DNA of 64,000 bases, from the NCBI RefSeq assembly GCF_009688965.1, contig NZ_AP021875.1, positions 6,386,001 through 6,450,000 on the forward strand, in the 5' to 3' direction. The notes below the pieces were generated by a model, which worked only from the letters and a program-made list of their open reading frames with translations, did no database searches and was not told the DNA's origin. Shown piece by piece: positions 8,856-17,757 of the stretch. Numbering within the stretch: the stretch's first letter is position 1; each line of letters opens with the position of its first letter. Position numbers and translations under genes: made by a program. The stretch comes from Desulfosarcina widdelii. GTDB taxonomy: Bacteria > Desulfobacterota > Desulfobacteria > Desulfobacterales > Desulfosarcinaceae.

Positions 8856-10091
8856 TCATTTGTCGAACGGTAAAAGTCTGTTTCGATCGTCAAATGCAAG
8901 TTTGAGGACTTGATGGTCGATTGAAATACCGGCTTTTCCGCTTAACGCTTCGATGACCGGCTGCGTCGCCCAGAACGTGTCCAGGTTGCATGTATCCAAA
9001 ATCCGGACGATTCTGGCTGACCGGGAGTCGGGATTCAGGCTCACCGCTGCCTCAATGGCAGTCTTGTCGTCATCCGCGATCATCGGCATCCGGCCGGCTC
9101 TGGGACATTTGGCTGTCAGCGCATTTTTATAGGTGGCCTGGAAGTCAATTTTGTCCTGCATGCGCTTTGGAATGATATCCGCGGCGCCCATGCCGGTGGC
9201 GTTGCCATGGGAGGCATCTGTCAGATCCAACACGACGATGGTTTTATAATCGGGCTTGCGTTCGCCGCCGTCGCGACGCCAGGAGCCGATGACATTGGGG
9301 TCCATTCCGGCCCCACTGACCTCCTTGCCCATCCGGTCGACGATGAGCAGATCCAATTCGTCCATGGGCAGTCGCGGCAGCAGTCGGTAGGCCTCTTCGA
9401 GCAAGTCCGAATCGGTTTGAACGAATTGATCGGCGGTGGTCAGGCGGATGTTGTACGTTCCTCCCATTGCGCTCTCGGTTACGGCCAGACCGCAAAGGAA
9501 CGGCAGTTTTTCGAGGATCAGGCGGGCCGCCGGGACAATCACCTTGGCCAGATCGTACTGATGCAGGTTTGAGGCACCGGCCTGCCGGCCGAGGCCGATC
9601 CCGACCATTTTGCACAGACCGGATTCAACCTTGCTGGTAAACAGCGTATGCGGTTTGATCCGGTTGATCACCATGATATGATCGGCCGCCAGTACGTCCT
9701 TGGCGATAAATAATTCAGGCCCGGCGTCGATTCTTCCCAGCGAAACGACATCCATGCTGGCCTTGATCGGCACGCCCATGGCAGACTCGGTGATGCCAAG
9801 ATGCGCTAAAATATCGATCTGCCCTTCGGCCGTTGCACCGCCATGGGAGCCCATGGCCGGGGTAATAAAAGGCTCCAAAGAGAGTGCCTTGAGACATTCG
9901 ACCGAGGTCCGGACCAGTTCCGTCAGGTTATGAACACCCCTGGAGCCGACACCCACGGCCACCGTCTGCCCCGGTGCGATCCTGCCGCTTAGGTCGAGAC
10001 GGTCAAATTCCCGCCTGACCGCCTCGGGTACATCCTGGATGCACCGGGAATCGAATTTCTGCTCAACTTTGAAAAAATCCTGGAACGGCAT
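8856..10091 (-). CDS. LarA-like (DUF2088) putative nickel-pincer racemase, copy 2
   Basis: 411 residues and clearly paralogous to the gene at 3981. The candidate catalytic and cofactor residues fall at the same numbers: H83 (GSHGG), H148 (KPHTLF), K161 (SGLCK), H177 (NLH). The flanking GSRG and NRIKPHT blocks are shared. LarA-family enzymes invert a hydroxyl-bearing carbon using a nickel pincer nucleotide made by LarB/C/E, which are not in view. The gene begins 15 bases after the TRAP permease stop, with an AAGGGATG ribosome site, so it is co-transcribed with the transporter; its substrate is probably what the transporter brings in. Racemase activity is inferred. Confidence 0.75.
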   Translation of the reverse strand: MPFQDFFKVEQKFDSRCIQDVPEAVRREFDRLDLSGRIAPGQTVAVGVGSRGVHNLTELVRTSVECLKALSLEPFITPAMGSHGGATAEGQIDILAHLGITESAMGVPIKASMDVVSLGRIDAGPELFIAKDVLAADHIMVINRIKPHTLFTSKVESGLCKMVGIGLGRQAGASNLHQYDLAKVIVPAARLILEKLPFLCGLAVTESAMGGTYNIRLTTADQFVQTDSDLLEEAYRLLPRLPMDELDLLIVDRMGKEVSGAGMDPNVIGSWRRDGGERKPDYKTIVVLDLTDASHGNATGMGAADIIPKRMQDKIDFQATYKNALTAKCPRAGRMPMIADDDKTAIEAAVSLNPDSRSARIVRILDTCNLDTFWATQPVIEALSGKAGISIDHQVLKLAFDDRNRLLPFDK

Positions 10092-10106
10092 TTCAGCATC
10101 CCTTAA

Positions 10107-12038
10107 CTATGCTTCCGATAGTGACTGTATATTTGCTTCCGACAACCTGTTAGTGGCCGGGAAAATTTTGATCAACAGAACGCTGGCAGCCAGAATAGCT
10201 GCACCGGCCAGGTTTGACCAAATTCCGGGATACATCAACAACAGGGCCGACAAACCCACCGGCACCCGATAGTAGAAGTTGATCCTGCCGACGAAAAGCA
10301 GCCAGCCTTCCAATGAGGCCGCCAGAAGAATACATCCGACCACGGCGGTGGCAACCGCCAGCAGGACGCTGCCGACACTGCCTACCAGAATCAGGTGGGG
10401 GTCGAGAACAAAAAAGAAGGGGACAATATATTTCGCGGCCCCGAGCTTCATCGACAACCAGGCAGTTTTCATCGGATCGGACTCGGCCAGTGATGCCGCG
10501 GCAATGGAGCCGATGGCAACCGGGGGGGTGATAAATGACAGGCAACCCCAGTAGAGAACGAACAGATGGCATGCCATGGCGTTGAGCCCCAACTGAACAA
10601 GCGCCGGGACCAGGCAGACGGCCAGAAAAACGTAGCAGGCGGTAATGGGCATCCCGATGCCCATCACGAAACTGGTAATGGCGCCGATAATCAGCAGCAA
10701 AAAGACATTGTTGCCTGCCAGCAAGACGAGTTCTCGCGAAAAAGAATTCGCTACACCGGTGCCGCCCAGCGCACCCATGATCAGACCGATGCCGGCGAGG
10801 ATCCCCACCAGATTTGCCATCAGCTTGCCGAACTCGAAAACCAGATCGATTAGCGTCGAAAAGGTGTATCGTGTTTCCCGTCGCAACATGGCCGTCACGA
10901 TCAGGAATATCGTTGTGAAAAAAGGCGCCCAGGATTCAATGCGCATAACGATAAGGATGTAGACAAGCATGGCCAGAGACCCGATAAATGGCCACCCCCA
11001 TTTCAGGGTCGGCCAGAACTCGGGAAGTTCTTCTTTTGGCATGCCGCCGATACCGGACACGGCCGCCTGGTTGTCCACCTGCAGCAGTAAGGTCAGATAG
11101 TAAAGCGTCGCAGGGAAAAATGCCGCGACCATTACATCTGTATAGGGCACGCCCAGAAACAGGGCTACCAGAAATCCGGCAGCACCCATAATCGGCGGCA
11201 TTATTGCGCCACCGGTTGAAGCGCATGCTTCAATGGCGCCGGCGTAGCGGTTCGAGTACCCGGTCTTTTTCATGGCCGGAATGGTGATGGCACCGGTCGT
11301 AACGATGTTGGAGATTACACTTCCGCTCAAACTGGCCATGAATGCGCTGGAAAGCACCGAGACCTTGGCGGCCCCACCCCGTTGCCGTCCCATGATGGCC
11401 AGGGCGAATTCCATGAAAAACTTGCCGCCGCCGGATGTGACCAGGGCCACACCAAAGAGCATAAACCCGATGAGCAGGTCCGATACCACGCGAATAGGCA
11501 AACCAATGATACTTTCCACACCCATTGAGTGATAAGCGATGGCCTGGGTAAAGCTGTACTGGGAGCCGTACAGGAAGCCGGGCAGGCACCCGCAGAAGAT
11601 CGGATACAAGGAAATAGCGGTACAGATGAAAAAAAGGATTTTTCCGCCGGCGCGACGGATGCCTTCCAGGGCCAGAAGCCACAAAATAGCGCCGCATATC
11701 ATTGGCACCAACGGAGCCTGAAATTCCCACCCTTTGGAAAGACTTTCGCGGGCATGGGCGGCCATATAGATATTGACGACGATGGTGATGGCAAACAACG
11801 CCCAGTCGTACCAGGGCAGCCTTTCCTTATCTTTTTCCCTTGCCGGATAAATCAGAAAACAGGTGGACAGAAAGCAGGCAATCACGCAGTAGTAGTAAGC
11901 GGTATTGATGGGGTTGAATCCAAATATATGCAAATGAAACAGCTGGTTAATTGCGAGCAAAGCCCCAATCACACCTGCACTGAACGTTACCATGTAACAA
12001 CTTAAAGAAATTCGGTTACCTTTTCCTTTATAGTTCAC
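10107..12038 (-). CDS. TRAP transporter fused permease (DctQM type)
   Basis: About 643 residues of almost continuous membrane segments, the length of fused small-plus-large TRAP permeases that partner TAXI-type binding proteins. The middle contains long glycine-rich helices (for example GGAIMPPIMGAAGF and GIGMPITACYVF) characteristic of the 12-helix DctM part. I chose the GTG at 12038 (protein start MNYKGKGN) because GGGGGAG lies 5 bases upstream; the longer TTG start at 12062 would overlap that box. It imports an organic acid using an ion gradient. It sits between its binding-protein gene and a LarA-like gene. Confidence 0.93.
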   Translation of the reverse strand: MNYKGKGNRISLSCYMVTFSAGVIGALLAINQLFHLHIFGFNPINTAYYYCVIACFLSTCFLIYPAREKDKERLPWYDWALFAITIVVNIYMAAHARESLSKGWEFQAPLVPMICGAILWLLALEGIRRAGGKILFFICTAISLYPIFCGCLPGFLYGSQYSFTQAIAYHSMGVESIIGLPIRVVSDLLIGFMLFGVALVTSGGGKFFMEFALAIMGRQRGGAAKVSVLSSAFMASLSGSVISNIVTTGAITIPAMKKTGYSNRYAGAIEACASTGGAIMPPIMGAAGFLVALFLGVPYTDVMVAAFFPATLYYLTLLLQVDNQAAVSGIGGMPKEELPEFWPTLKWGWPFIGSLAMLVYILIVMRIESWAPFFTTIFLIVTAMLRRETRYTFSTLIDLVFEFGKLMANLVGILAGIGLIMGALGGTGVANSFSRELVLLAGNNVFLLLIIGAITSFVMGIGMPITACYVFLAVCLVPALVQLGLNAMACHLFVLYWGCLSFITPPVAIGSIAAASLAESDPMKTAWLSMKLGAAKYIVPFFFVLDPHLILVGSVGSVLLAVATAVVGCILLAASLEGWLLFVGRINFYYRVPVGLSALLLMYPGIWSNLAGAAILAASVLLIKIFPATNRLSEANIQSLSEA

Positions 12039-12111
12039 TAGTTCTCCCCCTTTGACAGGCAACGCTTGAAGCGCAAATCAATTCATTGAGGCTGTATAAT
12101 CGCCCATTAGC

Positions 12112-12163
12112 CAGGGGTGAACCCTGCTCATCGATTTCGATGGTCGAGCAGGATTCACCCCTG
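12112..12163 (-). promoter_or_regulatory. Intercistronic hairpin between binding-protein and permease genes
   Basis: CAGGGGTGAACCCTGCTC and GAGCAGGATTCACCCCTG pair almost perfectly over 18 bases with a 16-base loop. No T-run follows in the direction of transcription, so it is not a classic terminator. Such hairpins commonly protect the upstream message from 3' decay, giving more binding protein than permease. That role is inferred. Confidence 0.6.
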
Positions 12164-12201
12164 AATTGTTCAGCAAAGATGCAACTGTCGTAATAGTGGC
12201 G

Positions 12202-13350
12202 TCATTCGCCCAAAGCCTTGGCTCTTTCCTTGACCCAGAATGCAGGGAAATCTTTGGATTTAATCTTCTGGTCCTGGGCTTTGTCCACGGCCTCTTCCCA
12301 CGCAGCCTGGACCTTTTTCAGATGATCCAGCCTGGCATCGTTCCAGGCCTGGTCCTCGGCCGTCCAGACTCCGATTTCCTTCAAGTAGCGAACGGCACCT
12401 TCATGAAACGGAACGTCGGCAGGCGTACTTCCGGCCAGGTGGATCTCCCAGTTCGGCATGTTCTGGTGGGAGTTTTTGTATACGTCATAGCTCTGGTGAA
12501 CCGCTTTGAGAAAGTTGTAGATCAGATCCGCGTCCGCGTCGGCATAGGTAATGGCCATGGGGAATCGCTGCTGGGCAACCCCTTTGGGATGATTTTCCTC
12601 GATATCGATGCCCTTGGACTCCTTTACGGCTTTCAAAAAGGGCGCATGTTTTTTCAGACGGGCCCAACCTTCGTTGTCGTCCGAGTAAAGTTCGAGCAGA
12701 TGCGCGCCTTTCGGCGAAGCCGCGGCCTTGATGATGCCGCCTTTGGTCGTGCCGCCGATGGCATCCACGCTGCCTTCGATCAGACCGTTCAGTGAAGCTC
12801 CGAAACTGGCGAACTCGACTTTTTCGACGTCGTCCCAGGTCAGGTTGCCGAAAGCAAGGTATCCGGTCGTTTTCACATTGAGGCTGGGAGAGCCGATGAC
12901 CCATGCCACCCGGCGTCCTTTGAGATCCTTGATGTCTTTGACGCCGCTGGTATTGGTCGTATATAAACAGTGGGTCGCCGGTGGTGCGATGACGCAGCGA
13001 AGATCCTGCGGGCCCCATTCATAGGTCGAAAAATCGTAAAGACCTTCCGAGGCGAAGTACGCCCCATTTCCCAAAAAGGTCATTTCGACCCGTTTGGTTT
13101 TCATCGCCAGGATTCGGCTGGTATCGGAACCGGTCGGCATCAGACGAACCTTGACGCCGTACTTTTTCAGCAGCCCGTCAGCGATAGCCGAGGTCTGAAT
13201 ATAGGCGCCGGCACCGACATCGTAGCAGCTCCAATGCATCATTTTCGGCAGTGTGACATCGCTGTCCGCAGCCGCTGCCATTCCCGAGCTCATCAGACAG
13301 ACCGCAACGATGGTAGTAAACAAGGCAACTTTATAAAATCGGTTTTTCAT
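12202..13350 (-). CDS. TAXI-family TRAP transporter substrate-binding protein
   Basis: 382 residues from the ATG at 13350, chosen because GGGAGGGAAGAAC lies immediately upstream. A signal peptide is clear (KNRFYKVALFTTIVAVCLMS, cleavage near AAA-DSD). The mature protein matches the TAXI group: TSAIADGLLKKYGVKVRL near the front, then FLGNGAYFASEGLYDF and LKGRRVAWVIGSPSL. It binds a carboxylate ligand in the periplasm and hands it to the permease encoded next. It lies between a 2-hydroxyacid dehydrogenase gene and the permease, all leftward, which points to a hydroxyacid or keto-acid ligand. Confidence 0.9.
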   Translation of the reverse strand: MKNRFYKVALFTTIVAVCLMSSGMAAAADSDVTLPKMMHWSCYDVGAGAYIQTSAIADGLLKKYGVKVRLMPTGSDTSRILAMKTKRVEMTFLGNGAYFASEGLYDFSTYEWGPQDLRCVIAPPATHCLYTTNTSGVKDIKDLKGRRVAWVIGSPSLNVKTTGYLAFGNLTWDDVEKVEFASFGASLNGLIEGSVDAIGGTTKGGIIKAAASPKGAHLLELYSDDNEGWARLKKHAPFLKAVKESKGIDIEENHPKGVAQQRFPMAITYADADADLIYNFLKAVHQSYDVYKNSHQNMPNWEIHLAGSTPADVPFHEGAVRYLKEIGVWTAEDQAWNDARLDHLKKVQAAWEEAVDKAQDQKIKSKDFPAFWVKERAKALGE

Positions 13351-13481
13351 GTTCTTCCCTCCCCATATGCACAACGATTGAAATCCATGTTTCGAGGTCC
13401 TTTCTCTATGCTACAAAAAAAAGAATTACCACCTCCTTTATCAACATTATTTTCAAGTGACTTTAATATCATTCACCGAGT

Positions 13482-14453
13482 TCAGTGCGTCGCCTCGGGA
13501 TTGACCAGATTTTCCAATTGCCGTCCGCTGAAAAACGAATGAATGTTGCGAGCGCAAATCAGCCCGATTTCCCGGGCAACCTCGACGGCATAGCCGCCAA
13601 GGTGAGGTGTCAGGATGACATTGTCCAGATCGTACAAATCCATGTGGGCGGGCGGCGGCTCCTGGGACAGCACATCCAGGGCGGCCCCGGCGATGGATTT
13701 ATTTTTCAGTGCGTCGTACAGCGAAGATTCGCAAACCACACCGCCCCGGGCCACATTGACCAGAAACGCGGTCGGTTTCATCCGCCCGATTTCTTTCTCG
13801 CCAATGAGATTGCGGGTGGTTTCGGACAAAAAGACATGGATGGATATGAAATCGCTGCGGGACATCAGTTCGTCCAGTGCGAGATACTGGACGTTGTTGG
13901 CCTGTGCAAAGCTTTCGTCCTTGTATACATCGTAAGCGACGATTGTCATGCCGAACGCTTTTCCCAGGTGGGCGACTGTCTTGCCGATCTTTCCCATTCC
14001 GATGATGCCGAGGGTCTTTCCCTTGAGCAGCGATCCCACCACCTTGGGCCATTGCCCCTGCCTGACAGAAGAATCGCCAAAGGGAATCCTGCGGGCCAGC
14101 GATATAAAGAAACCAAACGTCAGCTCGGCTACGGCATCCTTATTCACTCCCGGGGCATTGGTCACCGTGATCGCATTTTTGCTTGCCGCTTTGACATCGA
14201 TGTGATCTACACCGGCACCAGGCTGGGTGATGATTTTCAAATGGGGTGCGTTTCGGATGACATTGGCCGTAATCGGCATAAGCCCGCTGATAAGGGCATC
14301 GTAGCTGCCAATTTTTTCGATGATTTCCGCCTCGGTCATTTTCGCGGTTTGGGCAACCCTGTCCACCTGATATCCGCGGGTCTGGAGATAATCCAACCCA
14401 TCGGTTGTAAAATAGCCGAATGACGGCGACATCGACCAAACTTTAATAGCCAC
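13482..14453 (-). CDS. D-isomer-specific 2-hydroxyacid dehydrogenase
   Basis: 323 residues. The NAD-binding motif GMGKIG is at 152-157, and the catalytic trio of the family is present: R236 (NVARGG), E265 (SQEPPP) and H284 (TPHLGG). The enzyme interconverts a 2-hydroxyacid and its 2-keto acid. Family members include phosphoglycerate and hydroxypyruvate reductases and the sulfolactate dehydrogenase SlcC. The start is GTG at 14453 with GAGGGCTA upstream. It is the first gene of the leftward TRAP operon, about 95 bases behind a promoter that is nearly a copy of that of the UxaA/SuyAB-like operon. Confidence 0.9.
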   Translation of the reverse strand: MAIKVWSMSPSFGYFTTDGLDYLQTRGYQVDRVAQTAKMTEAEIIEKIGSYDALISGLMPITANVIRNAPHLKIITQPGAGVDHIDVKAASKNAITVTNAPGVNKDAVAELTFGFFISLARRIPFGDSSVRQGQWPKVVGSLLKGKTLGIIGMGKIGKTVAHLGKAFGMTIVAYDVYKDESFAQANNVQYLALDELMSRSDFISIHVFLSETTRNLIGEKEIGRMKPTAFLVNVARGGVVCESSLYDALKNKSIAGAALDVLSQEPPPAHMDLYDLDNVILTPHLGGYAVEVAREIGLICARNIHSFFSGRQLENLVNPEATH

Positions 14454-14525
14454 TAGCCCTCAGCCCTTCGTTGAGGTTGCTTCTGAAATGAAATGCCAAA
14501 ATTCGGTGTTGATTTAAACATGGTT

Positions 14526-14582
14526 ATATGATTTAAAATTTGTATGATGAATTTTTTATATTGGTACCCGACAATATGTCAA
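14526..14582 (-). promoter_or_regulatory. Promoter/operator of the dehydrogenase-TRAP operon
   Basis: On the minus strand a TTGACA box (14582-14577) is followed after 16 bases by TATAAA (14560-14555). The spacer contains TTGTCGGGTACC and the sequence downstream reads TTCATCATACAAATTTT. Aligned without gaps to the region starting at 15722 it matches about 47 of 57 bases, so both are likely bound by the same regulator, most simply the GntR protein encoded between them. Confidence 0.7.
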
Positions 14583-14823
14583 GCTTTTTTTTTAAATGAT
14601 CTTATGATAAATAAAGCCTATCGGGATGCATCGCAGATAACGTGTAAGCCACCTCTTTAAGTCCCTGTTCCCGATACCAATAAAATCGATAAACGTACTT
14701 TTTCGAAAATGGCATGGAAGAGTTGTGAGCTGATCGTATCCGGTCAAATCATCAAACTGTTGCATTAATAGACGCACCCAGCGGATTCAGTTGTTGAATT
14801 GAGCTTTTTAATGGGAGGGAGTC

Positions 14824-15540
14824 ATGAGCAGAACGACCACCAAGGCACTTAAATTTGAGCGAACCCCCAAGCTTGTTGATCAGGTCACAAAATTCCTGAA
14901 TGACCAAATTGAAAACAACGTGTACGAGGAAGGGGACAAACTGCCGACGGAGAACGCTTTGGTCGAACAACTCGGTGTCAGCCGCCCGGTTATTCGGGAG
15001 GCCCTTTCACGCCTTATCTACGACGGCATTCTTGAATCCAGGCAGGGAAGCGGTGTGATGGTCGCAGACTCGGCGAGCAAAATCACCTTCAGGCTCGAAC
15101 CTTTTGATGACTCCAACATCACGGAATCCAAAAGCCTTTTGGAACTTCGGGCCATTCTTGAGGGGGATGCTGCATTTCTTGCTGCAAAAAGGAGAACTGA
15201 GAGCCACTTAAAGGATCTGGAAAAATGTCTGAAAAGAATCCAGGAAACCAGTCACCTGGACGATCAGTCGGTAATCGAAGACATCAAATTCCATGAGTCG
15301 ATCGCCATTGCGAGTTGTAACCCCTATTTGTCAGATTTTATTGAGTTTTTCCGCAACCGCCTGAAGCCGTTGTTCATGAAAACGCATAGCATCCATCTTC
15401 ATGGCGATACTTGGAAGTTCGAAGACCACAACAGGATTTATCAGGCGATTTTAAAAAAGGATTCTGAAGGTGCCCGGAACGCCGCCATCCGCCACATTCA
15501 ATCAGCAGCATCGGGCCTGAAAATCAAACTTTTCGATTGA
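14824..15540 (+). CDS. FadR-type GntR transcriptional regulator
   Basis: 238 residues. An N-terminal winged helix-turn-helix (about 15-85, including KLPTENALVEQLGVSRPVIREAL across its helices) is followed by an all-helical FCD ligand domain (about 100-235) with the metal-site pattern of ELRAILEGDAA, FHESIAIAS and RHIQSA. FadR-group GntR proteins usually repress acid-catabolism operons until a carboxylate ligand binds. ATG follows GGGAGGGAG. It lies between two outward-facing operons whose promoters share the same sequence, making it the likely local regulator of both. Confidence 0.92.
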   Translation: MSRTTTKALKFERTPKLVDQVTKFLNDQIENNVYEEGDKLPTENALVEQLGVSRPVIREALSRLIYDGILESRQGSGVMVADSASKITFRLEPFDDSNITESKSLLELRAILEGDAAFLAAKRRTESHLKDLEKCLKRIQETSHLDDQSVIEDIKFHESIAIASCNPYLSDFIEFFRNRLKPLFMKTHSIHLHGDTWKFEDHNRIYQAILKKDSEGARNAAIRHIQSAASGLKIKLFD

Positions 15541-15721
15541 ATCGAATGATAACGGACCGGTCGTCCTCTTTCGTCGAATCCAACCGCTACGCTACGATCA
15601 TTGGACCCCAATCGGGGCGGTGGCCCTTGCCAACGCCCCGGCGACCAGAATGATCCCCACCCTGTCTCTCCTAACCAATCGAACCGCAGCAATATTTTTC
15701 ACCGGATAATATAAAAAACAT

Positions 15722-15778
15722 TTGACATGTTGTCTGGTAACTTTATATAAAATTCATCAGACAAATTTTTAGTCACAT
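15722..15778 (+). promoter_or_regulatory. Promoter/operator of the split UxaA/SuyAB-type operon
   Basis: TTGACA (15722-15727) and TATATA/ATATAA (from 15744) are separated by 16-17 bases. A perfect inverted repeat TTGTCTG (15730-15736) / CAGACAA (15758-15764) spans the -10 box and is a good operator candidate for the GntR regulator encoded just upstream. The same layout occurs in reverse orientation at 14526-14582. The rest of 15541-15880 holds nothing else recognisable. Confidence 0.7.
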
Positions 15779-15880
15779 GTTTTGTCGAGGCCGGATTGAG
15801 ATTGACTATTAAGGTAAACGCCGGAGCAACCACGCAAATCCCTTAGCCGCATCACACTATTTTTCAAGGAGGAAGGACCC

Positions 15881-16186
15881 ATGCCCGCGAAACGCGCGCT
15901 CATCATGAACCCCAAGGATAATGTGGCAACCACCCTCAAGGAAATCCAATCCGGGGACACGGTAGAGATTTCCCGGGGCGACGAGGTTTATACCGTAACC
16001 GCCACGGAGGACATTCCCTTCGGTTTTAAAATTGCCGCTGACGACATCCCCAAGGGAGCCACGATCTTGAAATATGGGGAGACCATCGGCTTGGCCAGTC
16101 AACCGATTGCAAAGGGCGAACTGGTACACGTTCACAACCTTGAAGGCACCCGGGCACGGGGAGACCTGGAAAGGAGTAAAGAATAA
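15881..16186 (+). CDS. UxaA-family small (SAF-domain) subunit, pair 1
   Basis: 101 residues, comparable to the SAF domain that forms the first part of altronate dehydratase UxaA and the whole of SuyA, the small subunit of (2R)-sulfolactate sulfo-lyase. Conserved SAF features are KDNVATTLKEIQSGD near the start, IPFGFKIAADDIPKG and ILKYGETIGLA. ATG has a strong AAGGAGGAAGG site. Its stop overlaps the start of the large subunit by one base (TAATG), so the two are translationally coupled. It would bind substrate or metal together with the large subunit. Dehydratase versus sulfo-lyase cannot be decided by eye. Confidence 0.85.
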   Translation: MPAKRALIMNPKDNVATTLKEIQSGDTVEISRGDEVYTVTATEDIPFGFKIAADDIPKGATILKYGETIGLASQPIAKGELVHVHNLEGTRARGDLERSKE

Positions 16187-17373
16187 TGAGCTTTTTAGGT
16201 TATATACGTCCCGACGGGTCGGTGGGAACCCGAAACCACGTCCTGGTCATTCCCCAGGGTCTTATCTCCAAGTCGATCAGTGACTTTGTCGTAGGCACCA
16301 AGACCATTCGAACGGTCGACCACGGCTCCGGCCGCACGGCCGAGGATCGTGAAAGGGTAGCTCGCGTTCTAATCGGGCTCGGACTGAACCCCAACGTTGA
16401 TTCGGTGATCGTGCATGCGGCCAGCCCGGGTGCCATGTATCCTGAGCTTAGGGCCGAACGTCTGGCGGATGAAATCGCTGCCAGCGGTAAGCGGGTGGAA
16501 GTCGTCGACCCGGTAAAGGAAGGCGGCGTTTACCGGGCCATTGCAAAAGGGTGTCAACTGGCCCGAATGATGGTGTACGAAGCGTCCAAGCTGAGGCGGG
16601 AAGAGGTCGGGGACGAGCATCTCTGTGTGGGCGTGAAGTGCGGGTATTCCGATACCACCTCCGGCATTGCCGGCAACCCGGCCGTGGGATATCTTTTTGA
16701 CAAGATCGTAAACGCCGGCGGCACCACGTTTTTTGGCGAAACCACCGAACTCATCGGAGCGGAGCAGGCGATAGCCAAGCGTGCGGTAAGCCCTGAGGTG
16801 GCCACCGCGCTTCTGGACGCCGTGGCTCATCGGGAAAACCTGGCCAAATCCACCGGTCTGGACATCCGAACCATCAACCCCATCCCGGCCAATATCAAGG
16901 CTGGCCTCAGTTCCCTGGAAGAAAAAAGCCTGGGGGCCGTCTACAAGGCGGGTACGACACCGCTTCAGGGCGTACTTCAATACGCGGAGAGACCAAAGGG
17001 CAAGGGGCTGTACTTTGTGGACAACTGGATGGGGGCCTATTCCATTTTTGTTGGATACGCAGCGGCGGGCGCCAATCTTGTCATGTTCCAGCTGGGAGGC
17101 GGAGGTATGGCCGGCCGCGACCTTCTGGAAGGCACGCCTTCGGTGGTAACACCCTTCATGTGGTGCACCGCCAATCCCAAGACTTACGAAATGACTGGAG
17201 ACAACATCGACTTTTACTCGGGTACCGTGATCGAAGGAAAGGAAGATCCGGAGCAAGTGGGAGAACGACTCTACCAGACCGTGATCGATATTGCTTCCGG
17301 CACGCTCTCACGGAACGAAACCATGGTCTACAACGAACCGATTGATATGTACCTGGAAGGACCCAGATTCTGA
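16186..17373 (+). CDS. UxaA-family large subunit (altronate dehydratase / SuyB-like), pair 1
   Basis: 395 residues, matching the C-terminal part of UxaA and the roughly 42-kDa SuyB subunit. Family marks include RPDGSVGTRNHVLVIP at the front, VGVKCGYSDTTSGIAGNPAVG in the middle, GETTELIGAEQ and IKAGLSSLEEKSLGAV. Members remove water from hexonates or hexarates, or sulfite from sulfolactate, usually with iron. The split gene form and size suit SuyAB but occur in sugar-acid dehydratases too. Its neighbours (2-hydroxyacid dehydrogenase, aldehyde dehydrogenase, LarA-like genes) fit a three-carbon hydroxyacid route better than a hexuronate route, since no uxaB/uxaC or KDG genes are seen. That preference is inferred. 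Confidence 0.85.
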   Translation: MSFLGYIRPDGSVGTRNHVLVIPQGLISKSISDFVVGTKTIRTVDHGSGRTAEDRERVARVLIGLGLNPNVDSVIVHAASPGAMYPELRAERLADEIAASGKRVEVVDPVKEGGVYRAIAKGCQLARMMVYEASKLRREEVGDEHLCVGVKCGYSDTTSGIAGNPAVGYLFDKIVNAGGTTFFGETTELIGAEQAIAKRAVSPEVATALLDAVAHRENLAKSTGLDIRTINPIPANIKAGLSSLEEKSLGAVYKAGTTPLQGVLQYAERPKGKGLYFVDNWMGAYSIFVGYAAAGANLVMFQLGGGGMAGRDLLEGTPSVVTPFMWCTANPKTYEMTGDNIDFYSGTVIEGKEDPEQVGERLYQTVIDIASGTLSRNETMVYNEPIDMYLEGPRF

Positions 17374-17440
17374 GGACTCCCTTATTCCAAGGTCAACCTG
17401 CGCAACGTGCCGGTTTGTCTGATCCAGAAAGGACATTCCT

Positions 17441-17731
17441 ATGAATCGTGATGCCATCGTGATCAAAGAATCGGATAATGTCGCAACTGCTCTTCATGAT
17501 TTGCCGCATGGACAGCCGGCATCGGTCGGGATCGGCGATGAGACGATTTCCGTCATCCTGGTCGGAGATATTGAACTGGGGCATAAGTTCGCAATCCGGG
17601 ATATCTCCAGAGGACAAAATATTATCAAATACGGGGAAATTATCGGCAGGGCGACAGACCATATTGCCAAAGGTGCGCATGCCCATGTTCAGAATATTGA
17701 AAGCCTGCGGGGTCGCGGAGACCTGAGCTGA
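17441..17731 (+). CDS. UxaA-family small (SAF-domain) subunit, pair 2
   Basis: 96 residues with the same SAF layout as the first small subunit (KESDNVATALHDLPHG, ELGHKFAIRDISRG, IIKYGEIIGRA). The reading frame begins at an ATG preceded by AGAAAGGA and follows the first large subunit by 67 bases; the second large subunit starts 26 bases after it. The pair is clearly a paralogue of pair 1, so the locus carries two related lyase enzymes, possibly for two substrates or two stereoisomers. No function beyond the UxaA/SuyA family can be stated. Confidence 0.83.
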   Translation: MNRDAIVIKESDNVATALHDLPHGQPASVGIGDETISVILVGDIELGHKFAIRDISRGQNIIKYGEIIGRATDHIAKGAHAHVQNIESLRGRGDLS

Positions 17732-17757
17732 ACAACAGGTTTTAAAGGGGGCGGGAA

